From an uncultured Sphingobacteriales bacterium (GTDB lineage: Bacteria > Bacteroidota > Bacteroidia > Chitinophagales > Chitinophagaceae), in contig CALKHN010000040.1 of the NCBI GenBank assembly GCA_937991535.1, positions 49,619-113,618 of the forward strand: a stretch of 64,000 nt of DNA, in the 5' to 3' direction. Shown piece after piece: positions 25,391 to 34,335 of this stretch; within the stretch, counting starts at the first letter, position 1, and each line of letters begins with the position of its first letter. A model generated the notes under the pieces. That model was not told where the DNA came from, did not search any database, and was given only the letters and a program-made list of their open reading frames with translations. The position numbers and the translations under genes were made by a program.

Positions 25391-26941
25391 TCAGAACCAA
25401 CTTGTTTTCTTTTTGGTACTTCGTCTGCCGCCCAATCCCAAAGCTCCTAATAAACTTCTCGTAATAATAGAAGCCGCCGTTCTTTGAACCTGCCTGGCTA
25501 CCGGATTATTTAAAACCTTTTCAATGGTTGAGGATTCGGGTTTAGAAGAAGGCTTGTTGGCAGCCTGTTCGGCCGACTTTCTTTCGGCTTCCGCTAATTT
25601 GCCGGATACGATTTCGTAAGCGCTTTCATTATCTATACTTTGTTCGTATTTTCTGACCAGTTTGGACCTTGTTGTCAATGCACTTATCTCGGCATCAGTT
25701 AAAACATCCATCCTTGACCGGGGTGAAGTAAGCAAAGTGTGCACCAGGGGCGTAGGAATTCCTTTTTCGTTGAGCATGGTTATTAATGCCTCACCAATAC
25801 CCAGTTCGGTTATTAATTCATTTACCTGGTAATAGGTGGTTTCGGGATAGTTTTCCGCGGCCTGTTTAATTGTTTTACGGTCGGCCGCGGTAAAAGCTCT
25901 TAAAGCATGCTGCACTTTTAAGCCCAGTTGGCTAAGCACAGATGCAGGTATATCCTGCGGATTTTGTGTACAAAAGAAAATACCTACTCCCTTTGACCGG
26001 ATGAGCTTAACCACGGTTTCTATTTGCTGCAGCAATGCATCCGTTGCTTCCTGAAATACCAGATGGGCCTCATCAATAAACAATACCAGTTTGGGTTTAT
26101 CCACATCGCCGGCTTCCGGAAGTATAGCATACAACTCAGCAAGGAGTTGCAGCATAAAAGTAGAAAACAGTTTGGGGCGGTTCTGCATATCCGTTACCCG
26201 CAGTATATTGATCATGCCGCCTCCATCATCACTGATGCGCATCAGGTCATCCACTTCAAAAGAAGGTTCTCCAAAAAATACATCGGCGCCCTGTTGCTGC
26301 AGTTCTATCACCTTTCGTAAAATAGTGCCCGTGCTGGTAGTTGATATTTTACCATATTCCTTTTCAATACCAGCCTTGCCTTCGTTGCTGATGTACTGAA
26401 GCATTTTGGTAAAATCCTTCAGATCCACTAAGGGAATTTTCTGATCATCGCAATATTTAAAGATCATCGCCACCAGCCCCTGCTGGGTGTCATTCAGTCC
26501 CAGTATTTTTGAGATCAAAATAGGGCCGAATTCACTAACGGTAGCCCGCAGCCGAACACCCTTTTCCTCACTCAAACTCATGAGCTCAACCGGAAAGGGT
26601 TTCGGAACGTATTCCAGCTTCATTTTGCCATATCTTTCCTTTATTTTATCGTTAAATACCCCGGGCTCGGCTATGCCACTCAAATCTCCTTTAATATCCA
26701 TCAGCAATACCGGAACGCTGGCGTCACTCAATCCTTCTGCAATTACCTGCAGCGTTTTAGTCTTTCCTGTTCCTGTAGCTCCTGCAATTAATCCATGCCG
26801 GTTCATCGTTTTTAATGATAAATGAACGGGGGCATCACTGAGCACTTCACCATTCAGTATGGCGGCGCCCAATGTAAAGCTTTCGCCTTTAAAACTATAT
26901 CCGGCATTAACGGTTTGTATAAAAGCTGTTTTATCTGGCAT
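25391..26941 (-). CDS. HerA-like P-loop ATPase (DUF853 type)
   Basis: A 516-residue HerA/FtsK-superfamily ATPase. Motifs are Walker A GATGTGKTKTL (about 55-65), VPVLLMDIKGDLSGIAEPG and the Walker B LVLFIDEAHLVF near 280, then a C-terminal tail with low-complexity basic residues. HerA proteins pump or resect DNA with NurA nuclease, but this DUF853 branch has no established function, and no nuclease is adjacent. The ATG at 26941 is preferred over two preceding TTG codons. It is convergent with recQ. Confidence 0.87.
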   Translation of the reverse strand: MPDKTAFIQTVNAGYSFKGESFTLGAAILNGEVLSDAPVHLSLKTMNRHGLIAGATGTGKTKTLQVIAEGLSDASVPVLLMDIKGDLSGIAEPGVFNDKIKERYGKMKLEYVPKPFPVELMSLSEEKGVRLRATVSEFGPILISKILGLNDTQQGLVAMIFKYCDDQKIPLVDLKDFTKMLQYISNEGKAGIEKEYGKISTTSTGTILRKVIELQQQGADVFFGEPSFEVDDLMRISDDGGGMINILRVTDMQNRPKLFSTFMLQLLAELYAILPEAGDVDKPKLVLFIDEAHLVFQEATDALLQQIETVVKLIRSKGVGIFFCTQNPQDIPASVLSQLGLKVQHALRAFTAADRKTIKQAAENYPETTYYQVNELITELGIGEALITMLNEKGIPTPLVHTLLTSPRSRMDVLTDAEISALTTRSKLVRKYEQSIDNESAYEIVSGKLAEAERKSAEQAANKPSSKPESSTIEKVLNNPVARQVQRTAASIITRSLLGALGLGGRRSTKKKTSWF

Positions 26942-26996
26942 AAGCAACAATTTTCAGGAAAGTTAAAGGATTAGTGCAATCCGGTTAAATTTATTC

Positions 26997-27368
26997 TTAG
27001 ATGTCTTCTTCCCGCTCCAGCATCAATATTGCGCTTTGCGGAACGATCAAATACTTTTCATTTTCGTACATCACTTCCGTTGCACCGCTCAATAAAAAAA
27101 TAGCCAGATCGCCCTCTTTTGCCTGGAGCGGGATATATTTAACCTGCTCTTCTTCCGGCTTCCATGATTCGCTTTCAACGGGCATTGGTACGGCATAACC
27201 CGGACCATGCTTAATAACATAGCCCTGTTGTACTTTTTCTTTTTCCTGCACACCGGGCGGAAGATACAGGCCACTTGCTGTTCTCTGATCAGCCTGAAGC
27301 GGTTTTATCAATAGTCTGTCGCCTATGACGATCAGTTTTTTAAACTTATTTTCCGGAGTTAATCGCAT
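26997..27368 (-). CDS. GroES-like Cpn10 family protein
   Basis: A 123-residue protein with the Cpn10 fold. It opens FKKLIVIGDRLLIKPL, has a region corresponding to the mobile loop (ADQRTASGLYLPPG), the GYVIKHGPG turn and the closing GDLAIFLLSGATEVMYENEKYLIVPQSAILML. The protein is longer than classic GroES (about 95 residues) owing to an insert at about 63-84. No groEL is nearby, so it is a solitary paralogue. It may be a second chaperonin cofactor or have a different partner. A family of such proteins is known in Bacteroidota without an assigned role. Confidence 0.83.
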   Translation of the reverse strand: MRLTPENKFKKLIVIGDRLLIKPLQADQRTASGLYLPPGVQEKEKVQQGYVIKHGPGYAVPMPVESESWKPEEEQVKYIPLQAKEGDLAIFLLSGATEVMYENEKYLIVPQSAILMLEREEDI

Positions 27369-27492
27369 GACTGTTTTTATTTAATTGCAAAAATAAAGAT
27401 TCGTATATTTAATACCTTTTAACAAAAGTTTATTCACTTTTTATTATAAAGCGGAAACTAATTATATTTATTTGTCACTAAATGTTTGAATT

Positions 27493-28191
27493 ATGGAAGC
27501 ACAAAAGCACAAAATATTATTATGTGAAGATGATCAGAACCTGGGTCTGGTGTTAAAGAATTATCTCGAACTTAATGATTATGATGTAACATTGGAAAGA
27601 GACGGCCGCCTGGGTTTAGCTGCTTTTCAACGGGAAAAATTCGAGCTTTGCCTGCTGGACGTTATGATGCCCAATATGGACGGCTTTAAGCTGGCAGAAG
27701 AGATCAGGGACATTAACCCGGATGTTCCTCTGTTTTTTCTTTCTGCAAAAACCATGAAAGAAGACATCATACAAGGTTATAAACTGGGCGCCGATGATTA
27801 TATAACCAAACCTTTCGACAGTGAAGTATTGCTACTGAAGATAAAGGCTATTCTTAAACGGAATGACGATGTGAACAAAGACTCGGCCAATGTAGAATTT
27901 GATCTGGGTAATTATCATTTTAACCCGAAATTGAGAGAACTTATAATCGGAGGCAAAACACAAACCTTATCGCCCAAAGAAAATGAATTGCTGAAAATGC
28001 TGGCCGAATATAAAAATGATTTACTACCCAGGGAAATTGCATTAAAGCGCATATGGGGCAGCGATACCTATTTCAACGGAAGAAGTATGGACGTGTATAT
28101 TGCCAAGCTTAGAAAATATCTTAAAGAAGATCCCAATATTGAAATAGTGAATATACACGGTAATGGTTTCCGGCTGGTAGTGAACGAGTAA
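27493..28191 (+). CDS. OmpR-family response regulator
   Basis: A 232-residue two-component regulator. The receiver domain has Glu12-Asp13-Asp14, phospho-acceptor Asp56 in CLLDVMMPNMDG and the KPF motif of ADDYITKPF. A winged-helix DNA-binding domain follows (about 135-230, with LSPKENELLKMLAEY and DVYIAKLRKYL). It resembles the orphan RprY type of Bacteroidota. No histidine kinase gene is adjacent. Its stop codon is the first part of a GTAAG-word repeat. Confidence 0.88.
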   Translation: MEAQKHKILLCEDDQNLGLVLKNYLELNDYDVTLERDGRLGLAAFQREKFELCLLDVMMPNMDGFKLAEEIRDINPDVPLFFLSAKTMKEDIIQGYKLGADDYITKPFDSEVLLLKIKAILKRNDDVNKDSANVEFDLGNYHFNPKLRELIIGGKTQTLSPKENELLKMLAEYKNDLLPREIALKRIWGSDTYFNGRSMDVYIAKLRKYLKEDPNIEIVNIHGNGFRLVVNE

Positions 28192-28258
28192 GATAGTGGT
28201 AAGTAGTAAGTGGTAAGTGGTAAGTAGAGAGTTCTACTCACTATTCACCACTCACTTT
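28190..28258. repeat. GTAAGTG-word repeat between convergent genes
   Basis: Begins at the stop codon of the response regulator. GTAGTAAGTGGTAAGTG lies at 28203-28219 and is an exact copy of the left arm at 52981-52997. AGTAGA/TCTACT makes a hairpin near 28223-28236, and CACTATTCACCACTCAC words in the opposite sense follow to 28255. It could also act as a terminator for both convergent genes. Confidence 0.6.
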
Positions 28259-28259
28259 T

Positions 28260-29387
28260 TTAATAATCAATCAACTGTTCCTCAATTAATTCAGGTATTT
28301 CACGCCATCCGTATTGCTGGTTTCGCAACTGCGGCTCAAAACCTGCTTCCCGTATAGCGTCCTGGATGGATCTGTATGTAAAACGGTGAGGTGCACCGGC
28401 AGCGCTCACCACATTTTCTTCTATCATAATGCTGCCAAAATCGTTGGCTCCGGCATGCAAACAAATTTGTGCGGTTTTTTTACCAACGGTAAGCCATGAG
28501 GCCTGAATATTTTTAACATTGGGCAGCATAATGCGGGAAAGTGCAACCATACGTATATATTCTTCGGCAGTAGTAAGATTGTGCACACCCCTTATGCGGG
28601 CAAGCAATGTATCCACATCCTGGAAGGTCCACGGAATAAATGCCAAAAAGCCTTTTGCCTCTGCTGGTTTCCGGCTTTGCACTTCACGGATCTTTGTTAA
28701 ATGTTCAAATCTTTCCTGAATGGTTTCCACATGTCCAAACATCATGGTGGCGCTGGTAGTAATCTGCAGTTTGTGGGCTTCATGCATAATATCAAGCCAT
28801 TCCTGTGCGCCGCATTTTCCTTTGCTGATCAACCTTCTTACCCTGTCTGTTAATATCTCTGCGCCGGCGCCGGGCAATGAATCAAGTCCGGCGGCTTTTA
28901 AAGCCTCCAAAACATCGTGGTGGCTCATTTTCTCCAGCTTACAAATATGCGCCACTTCGGGGGGTCCAAGTGCATGCAGTTTTATATCGGGAAATTCCTG
29001 CTTTATTGCACGAAATGTACTGGTATAAAAATCGAGGCCCAATTGCGGATGATGGCCGCCCTGCAACAACAGTTGGTCGCCTCCGTATTTTATGGTTTCC
29101 TTTATTTTTCTGCGGTAGGCAGACATATCTGTTATATATGCATCTGCATGTCCCGGAATGCGGTAAAAATTACAAAATTTACAATTCGCAATACACACAT
29201 TAGTGGTATTTACATTCCGGTCTATTTGCCAGGTAACTTTTCCGTGTGGAACATGCTGTTTTCGCATTTCATCTGCCACATACATGAGTTCTGCAAGCGC
29301 AGTATTGTGATATAAAAACATTCCTTCTTCCACGCTAAGAAATTCAAACCCCAACGCCTTCTGTAAAATATCTCCGGCATTCATCAT
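28260..29387 (-). CDS. mqnC: Cyclic dehypoxanthine futalosine synthase (radical SAM)
   Basis: Radical SAM enzyme of the futalosine pathway to menaquinone, cyclising dehypoxanthine futalosine. It has 375 residues. The Fe-S cluster motif CIANCKFC gives Cys65, Cys69 and Cys72, followed by NFYR. The motif HALGPPEV and the C-terminal GANDFGSIMIEENVVSAAGA match the MqnC/CofH group. MqnE is the closest alternative, but the QIDRNVNTTNVC context and DSLPGAGAEI favour MqnC. It implies the organism makes menaquinone by the futalosine route, with the other mqn genes elsewhere. Confidence 0.87.
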   Translation of the reverse strand: MMNAGDILQKALGFEFLSVEEGMFLYHNTALAELMYVADEMRKQHVPHGKVTWQIDRNVNTTNVCIANCKFCNFYRIPGHADAYITDMSAYRRKIKETIKYGGDQLLLQGGHHPQLGLDFYTSTFRAIKQEFPDIKLHALGPPEVAHICKLEKMSHHDVLEALKAAGLDSLPGAGAEILTDRVRRLISKGKCGAQEWLDIMHEAHKLQITTSATMMFGHVETIQERFEHLTKIREVQSRKPAEAKGFLAFIPWTFQDVDTLLARIRGVHNLTTAEEYIRMVALSRIMLPNVKNIQASWLTVGKKTAQICLHAGANDFGSIMIEENVVSAAGAPHRFTYRSIQDAIREAGFEPQLRNQQYGWREIPELIEEQLIDY

Positions 29388-29545
29388 TACAATTCATATT
29401 TTGGTTCAACTGTAAAATCGGCGGATTGCTGGCATACATTTGTTTCTCCAGAAATATATAAACCAGTATTTGCAAAAATACTAAGTTTATGAATGATGAA
29501 CGGGTGCATTTTCTATACAAAAAGAATTAAATTTATAAGCTACAT
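29388..29545. other. Divergent intergenic region
   Basis: A 158-bp AT-rich spacer between mqnC and the aspartyl protease. No exact TAnnTTTG box with sensible placement or RNA gene was found. Confidence 0.4.
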
Positions 29546-30745
29546 ATGAAAATAACATTTGCCTGTTTTATACTTGTAGCTACATTAATGTCTTCGGAGT
29601 TAGCCATGGCCGGCCGGAAGATCCTTTCCGGCGAGCCTGCAAAGCTGATCTCTCAATTCAAATTTCAGCAATTCAGCGGTGGCGTAGTAATTATTCAGGC
29701 TCGTGTAAACCACTATCCCGATACCCTGAATTTTATTTTAGATACAGGTAGTGGCGGCATTTCTCTTGATTCTTCAACAGTGGTAGCTTTATCCATTCCC
29801 ACATTACCCTCAGATCGAACCATCCGTGGTATTGCAGGCATCCGGAAAGTAAATTTCCTGTACAACGCAACACTTCATTTACCGGGACTTTCGTTAGACA
29901 GTCTTAATTTTCACGTAAATGATTATGAAATTCTGTCGAGTGTATACGGAGTAAAAATAGACGGGATAATAGGATATAGTTTTTTTAGCCGCTATATTGT
30001 TCATTTTGATTATGACAACCTGCTTCTGTCGGTGTATTCACAGGGAGATTTCAAATACAAGCGCGGTGGTTATATTTTAAAACCATTGCTTACCTCCATT
30101 CCTATTATGCAGGCGGATTTCAGGGATGACAGGAGATTTAATTCAAGATTTTATTTTGATTCCGGCGCGGGCTTATGTTTTTTACTTTCAGATGATTTTA
30201 ACAGAGACAGCGTTGTACTTAATCCAAAGAAAAAGCCGCTGCTTACCCAGGCAGAGGGATTGGGAGGCAAAATGGAGATGCGGTTAACCACTGTAAAGGA
30301 AGTGCGCATTGGTCCTTACCGGTTTCGCAACGTTCCTACCTATATTTTTGAAGATATCTATAATATTACAGCATATCCTTACCTCGCTGGTTTAATAGGC
30401 AATGACCTGCTGCGGCGTTTTAATGTAACCCTTAATTATGCCAAACGCGAAATACACCTTATTCCCAACTCGCATTACCGCAGCCCTTTCGACTATGCTT
30501 ATACGGGACTGGGCATTTATATTGTTGGAGGCAGAATACAGGTAGAAGATGTAATACCAGGCTCTCCGGGCGAAGAAGCAGGATTTAAAGTTGGTGATGT
30601 TTTAGTAAGCGTTGGCAATAACCTTTCCAATAATATTCAAACGTATAAAAATATTTTGCAGGCGCCGGGTAAAAGAATAAAAATTATTATAAATCGCAAC
30701 GACAGTCTTCTTATTCTTACACTCCGGCCAGGCAGCATTCTCTGA
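29546..30745 (+). CDS. Exported aspartyl protease with PDZ domain
   Basis: A 399-residue exported protein. A signal peptide (MKITFACFILVATLMSSELAMAG) is followed by a pepsin/retropepsin-like domain with two Asp motifs, LDTGSGG near 67 and FDSGAG near 207 (DSG rather than DTG), and then a C-terminal PDZ domain with VIPGSPGEEAGFKVGDVL near 336-353. It is likely periplasmic or outer-membrane-associated. Substrate and membrane topology are not evident. The start of the M16 gene lies 68 bp downstream. Confidence 0.82.
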   Translation: MKITFACFILVATLMSSELAMAGRKILSGEPAKLISQFKFQQFSGGVVIIQARVNHYPDTLNFILDTGSGGISLDSSTVVALSIPTLPSDRTIRGIAGIRKVNFLYNATLHLPGLSLDSLNFHVNDYEILSSVYGVKIDGIIGYSFFSRYIVHFDYDNLLLSVYSQGDFKYKRGGYILKPLLTSIPIMQADFRDDRRFNSRFYFDSGAGLCFLLSDDFNRDSVVLNPKKKPLLTQAEGLGGKMEMRLTTVKEVRIGPYRFRNVPTYIFEDIYNITAYPYLAGLIGNDLLRRFNVTLNYAKREIHLIPNSHYRSPFDYAYTGLGIYIVGGRIQVEDVIPGSPGEEAGFKVGDVLVSVGNNLSNNIQTYKNILQAPGKRIKIIINRNDSLLILTLRPGSIL

Positions 30746-30813
30746 TTTAAAATCGTTTTCCATATATTCCTCCTAATTTTGCATTCCTTTTAAAGCTACA
30801 GGAATTTTATTGT

Positions 30814-32052
30814 ATGATACAATTTGAACAATTTGTACTGCAAAACGGATTAAAGGTAGTGGTGCATGAAGACCATTCCACACCTATGGCAGTGGTAAAC
30901 GTAATGTATGATGTTGGGGCAAGAGATGAGAATCCCGCACAAACAGGATTTGCTCATTTATTTGAACACCTGATGTTCGGAGGCTCCGTTAATATACCAT
31001 CATACGACGAACCGCTGCAACGTGCAGGAGGAGAAAACAATGCATATACCACCAACGACCTTACCAATTACTATTGCCAGTTACCGGCCGAAAATATTGA
31101 AACCGCCTTTTGGTTAGAAAGCGACAGGATGCTCAGCCTTGACTTTGGCGAAAAAAGCCTGGAAGTACAACGCAAAGTAGTAAGTGAAGAATTTAAAGAG
31201 CACTACCTGAATAAACCCTATGGCGATGTTTGGCATAAAATGCGTACACTGGCATATAAAAATCATCCGTACCGCTGGATGACTATAGGGGCCGAACTGA
31301 GCCATATAGAAAACGCTACACTGGAAGATGTTAAGCAATTTTTCTCAAAACACTATCGTCCTGTAAACGCCATACTTACAGTAGCCGGTCATGTTACTGC
31401 CGCGCAGGTACAACAGCTTGCAGAAAAATGGTTTGGCGATATCCCTTCAGGAGAAAGATACATGCGGCATCTTCCGCAGGAACCTCTGCAAACCACTCCA
31501 CGCAAACTCGAAGTTCACGCCAATGTGCCTGTAGATGCATTTTATAAATGCTGGCATATTTACCCACGTATGGACAGCCGATACTACACCACAGATCTGC
31601 TTACCGAAATATTGAGCGGCGGCGGTTCCTCCCGGTTATTTCAATCGCTGGTAAAAGAAAAACAAATCTTCAGCAGTATTGGATGCTATCATTTTGGAAG
31701 CATAGATGCAGGTCTGCTAACCATTGAGGGCAAGCTGGTAAGAGGCGTTAAAATGGAAGATGCAGAATTGGCTGTAGAAGCTGAGCTGCAAAAAATAAAA
31801 AATGCACCCGTTGAAGAAAAAGAATTGCGAAAAGTAAAAAACAAAACGGAAAGCCTGATTGCTTTTGAAGACATGAGCCTGATGAACAGGGCAGGCAGTC
31901 TTTCTTTTTATACCCTGTTGGGCAATACCAATATGATCAATGAAGAATTAAACAAATACCAGGTGGTTACACCTACCGAAATACAGCAGGAAACCAATAT
32001 TATTTTTGATCCCGCTAACAGTAATACCATGTATTACTTTGGTAATCGTTAA
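30814..32052 (+). CDS. M16 peptidase, catalytic (HxxEH) subunit
   Basis: Zinc metallopeptidase of the insulinase/mitochondrial-processing family, 412 residues. The inverted zinc motif HLFEH (His48, Glu51, His52) and the third ligand glutamate in VVSEEF are present. The substrate-binding Arg-Tyr pair expected in the C-terminal half is not visible (SSRLFQSLVKEKQIFSSIG). The next gene starts 17 bp later and carries the pair, so this is probably one subunit of a heterodimer. No signal peptide is visible, so it may be cytoplasmic or periplasmic without a classical leader. Confidence 0.88.
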   Translation: MIQFEQFVLQNGLKVVVHEDHSTPMAVVNVMYDVGARDENPAQTGFAHLFEHLMFGGSVNIPSYDEPLQRAGGENNAYTTNDLTNYYCQLPAENIETAFWLESDRMLSLDFGEKSLEVQRKVVSEEFKEHYLNKPYGDVWHKMRTLAYKNHPYRWMTIGAELSHIENATLEDVKQFFSKHYRPVNAILTVAGHVTAAQVQQLAEKWFGDIPSGERYMRHLPQEPLQTTPRKLEVHANVPVDAFYKCWHIYPRMDSRYYTTDLLTEILSGGGSSRLFQSLVKEKQIFSSIGCYHFGSIDAGLLTIEGKLVRGVKMEDAELAVEAELQKIKNAPVEEKELRKVKNKTESLIAFEDMSLMNRAGSLSFYTLLGNTNMINEELNKYQVVTPTEIQQETNIIFDPANSNTMYYFGNR

Positions 32053-32069
32053 AACAGAAAGTACAAAGC

Positions 32070-33350
32070 ATGGCAAACAGACAAGTTGCTCCCCAAATTA
32101 AGGATGCGATAGACTATATACTTGAATTAAAACCTTTCCGGAAGATCATTTTAGATAATGGAATAGCCGTCTACGCCATTGATGCGGGCGCAGAAGAAGT
32201 GGTACAATTAGAACTGGTTTTCAATGCCGGCAACTGGTATGAGCATGAAAACATGGTTGCTTCCGCCACCAATTACATGCTCAAAAATGGCACTTCACAG
32301 AAAAATGCATTTGATATTAATGAACATTTTGAATACTATGGCTCATACCTTAACCGTAACTGTTATAACGAAACCGCCACGCTAAGCCTGCACAGCTTAA
32401 CCAAACACCTTCATGAATTGTTACCTGTTATACAGGAGCTGATTACGGATTCTATCATACCCGAACCGGAACTGCATATTTACAGGCAAATCATGAAACA
32501 AAAACTTGAGGTTAACCTCAAAAAATGCGATTTTGTAGCCAATCGTTTAATTGATGAATATTTATTCGGTATACGTCATCCCTATGGCAAGTACAGTTCT
32601 GCCATAGCTTACGATGCACTCCAGCCTGAACAGCTACGCCGGTTTTTTGACCAGTATTATGTAAACGGACAATGCAGCATATTTGTTGCAGGTAAATTGC
32701 CAAACAATATTGAGCAACAGTTAAATGAAAATTTTGGAAAACTACCGTTAAATAAAATGCGGTCTCCACAAATAACACATATTATAGAAGCTGCAGCGGA
32801 AAAGAAATACCGTATTATAAATGATAAAGACGGGATACAGGGCGCTATTCGCATAGCAAGTCATTTCCCCGGCAACAACCACCCCGACTTTATCAAAACA
32901 CAGGTGCTCAATACACTGTTTGGCGGTTACTTCGGTTCAAGACTCATGAGCAATATAAGGGAAGATAAAGGGTATACGTATGGCATACACAGCTATATGC
33001 AAAATCATATGCATGCAACTGCCTGGATGATCAGCACAGAAGCCGGCAGCGAAGTTTGTGAAGCCACGATTACCGAAGTGTACAAAGAGATGCGGGTATT
33101 GCGTGACGAAACCGTAACGGAAGAAGAATTACTACTGGTAAAAAATTACCTTATTGGAACCGTACTGGGCGACCTTGATGGCCCTTTTCATATTATAGGC
33201 AGGTGGAAGAACATTATCTTAAATGCATTGGGCGAAGATTATTTTAACAGGTCGGTAAATGATATTAAAAGCGTGACTCCCGCAGAAATACAGGAGCTGG
33301 CCAACAAATACCTGCACCCCGAAAAGTTTTATGAGCTGGTGGTAGTGTAA
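32070..33350 (+). CDS. M16 peptidase-like protein lacking the zinc motif
   Basis: A 426-residue M16-fold protein. The position of HxxEH reads ASATNYML, so it cannot bind zinc. It keeps the substrate-binding region GSRLMSNIREDKGYTYGIHS with the Arg-Tyr pair missing from the neighbour. In heterodimeric M16B peptidases, one subunit has the zinc site and the other has Arg-Tyr, and this pair fits that scheme. It lies 17 bp after the catalytic gene, so both are cotranscribed. A terminator at 33383 follows. Confidence 0.85.
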   Translation: MANRQVAPQIKDAIDYILELKPFRKIILDNGIAVYAIDAGAEEVVQLELVFNAGNWYEHENMVASATNYMLKNGTSQKNAFDINEHFEYYGSYLNRNCYNETATLSLHSLTKHLHELLPVIQELITDSIIPEPELHIYRQIMKQKLEVNLKKCDFVANRLIDEYLFGIRHPYGKYSSAIAYDALQPEQLRRFFDQYYVNGQCSIFVAGKLPNNIEQQLNENFGKLPLNKMRSPQITHIIEAAAEKKYRIINDKDGIQGAIRIASHFPGNNHPDFIKTQVLNTLFGGYFGSRLMSNIREDKGYTYGIHSYMQNHMHATAWMISTEAGSEVCEATITEVYKEMRVLRDETVTEEELLLVKNYLIGTVLGDLDGPFHIIGRWKNIILNALGEDYFNRSVNDIKSVTPAEIQELANKYLHPEKFYELVVV

Positions 33351-33382
33351 TAACACAACAAATGCACTATTGCTCAAATGCA

Positions 33383-33410
33383 AAAGGCTGCCCGCTAAAA
33401 GGCAGCCTTT
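33383..33410. terminator. Bidirectional terminator between M16 and lipoprotein genes
   Basis: AAAGGCTGCC (33383-33392) pairs with GGCAGCCTTT (33401-33410) as a perfect 10-bp stem with an 8-nt loop. It sits between convergent genes and would work in both directions. Confidence 0.8.
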
Positions 33411-33437
33411 GTATTGCAGACTATTTTGGGGTTTATT

Positions 33438-34304
33438 TTATTGAACTTTTTTGAGTGTAATGGTGTAATCGCCAAAGCTTCCGGCAGAAACAGTATGTTT
33501 TAATCTTACGCTTAAAATACCATCACAAGGCCCAACATAATTATCGGCACTGGGAACAGTTTCGCAGGAAATTTCTCCATATCCAGCACCATACCCGTCA
33601 CCATATACCTGCTTTGCTACAAAAGTGGAGTTATCGGGTTTAACTTCAACAATGATCGGACGGGCATTGGCATCCAGATATTTGAAAGATACATGTGTAT
33701 CATCTACCACTGTTACAGCAACAATATCACCGGGCGCATAATCTCCCCAACCATCTGCTATTACTTTAAAATCGCCCGCATAATCTTCGGCGCTAAACTT
33801 ACATATCGCTTCGTAACGAACGCTTGTGCTGGAGTTGGCCAATGCGGCAACATTAGCATTGTATGCAACCCCGGTTAAAGGAAACGCCTGATATACCCTA
33901 CCGTTTTGTGTTGTAATATTTACGCCTATATCAAACTTATCTCCCAAAACGATAGGCGACCCAAACAGCGTAGCCAACTGGGACCCGGTAATTTGCAAGG
34001 AAACAGGAAATGTGGTAACGCCATCCTTCAAGGACTTAACATTGGATTTATCTCCATTTTTGATAACAACCACATCAAATTTTTGCGGTTTAATATCGTC
34101 TTTATAATAAAGATCTACAATAAATGTTGCGGCAAACGTCTCCGGTTCCTGCGATGAAATGGTTACATCGGTAGAAGCATCTTTGGTAATCAGTGGCAAT
34201 GGCACACGCTCCAGGTCGGGAACATTGGGATTATCATCCTTTCTGCATCCTGCAAAAAGGAATATGGCCAAAATTACACTGTATATTATTGATAATTTTT
34301 TCAT
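33438..34304 (-). CDS. Outer-surface lipoprotein downstream of SusD
   Basis: A 288-residue lipoprotein. The signal ends at the lipobox FLFAGC (Cys20), then RKDDNPNVPD gives a linker of the kind exported to the surface in Bacteroidota. The remainder is strand-rich with repeated Ig-like pattern. Its position last in a susC-susD-lipoprotein order suggests a SusE/F-like surface partner, but sequence similarity is not recognised. It may bind the substrate taken up by the SusC/SusD pair upstream. Confidence 0.75.
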   Translation of the reverse strand: MKKLSIIYSVILAIFLFAGCRKDDNPNVPDLERVPLPLITKDASTDVTISSQEPETFAATFIVDLYYKDDIKPQKFDVVVIKNGDKSNVKSLKDGVTTFPVSLQITGSQLATLFGSPIVLGDKFDIGVNITTQNGRVYQAFPLTGVAYNANVAALANSSTSVRYEAICKFSAEDYAGDFKVIADGWGDYAPGDIVAVTVVDDTHVSFKYLDANARPIIVEVKPDNSTFVAKQVYGDGYGAGYGEISCETVPSADNYVGPCDGILSVRLKHTVSAGSFGDYTITLKKVQ

Positions 34305-34335
34305 ACTATTATTTTAGATGATTATCTTTTATTTA

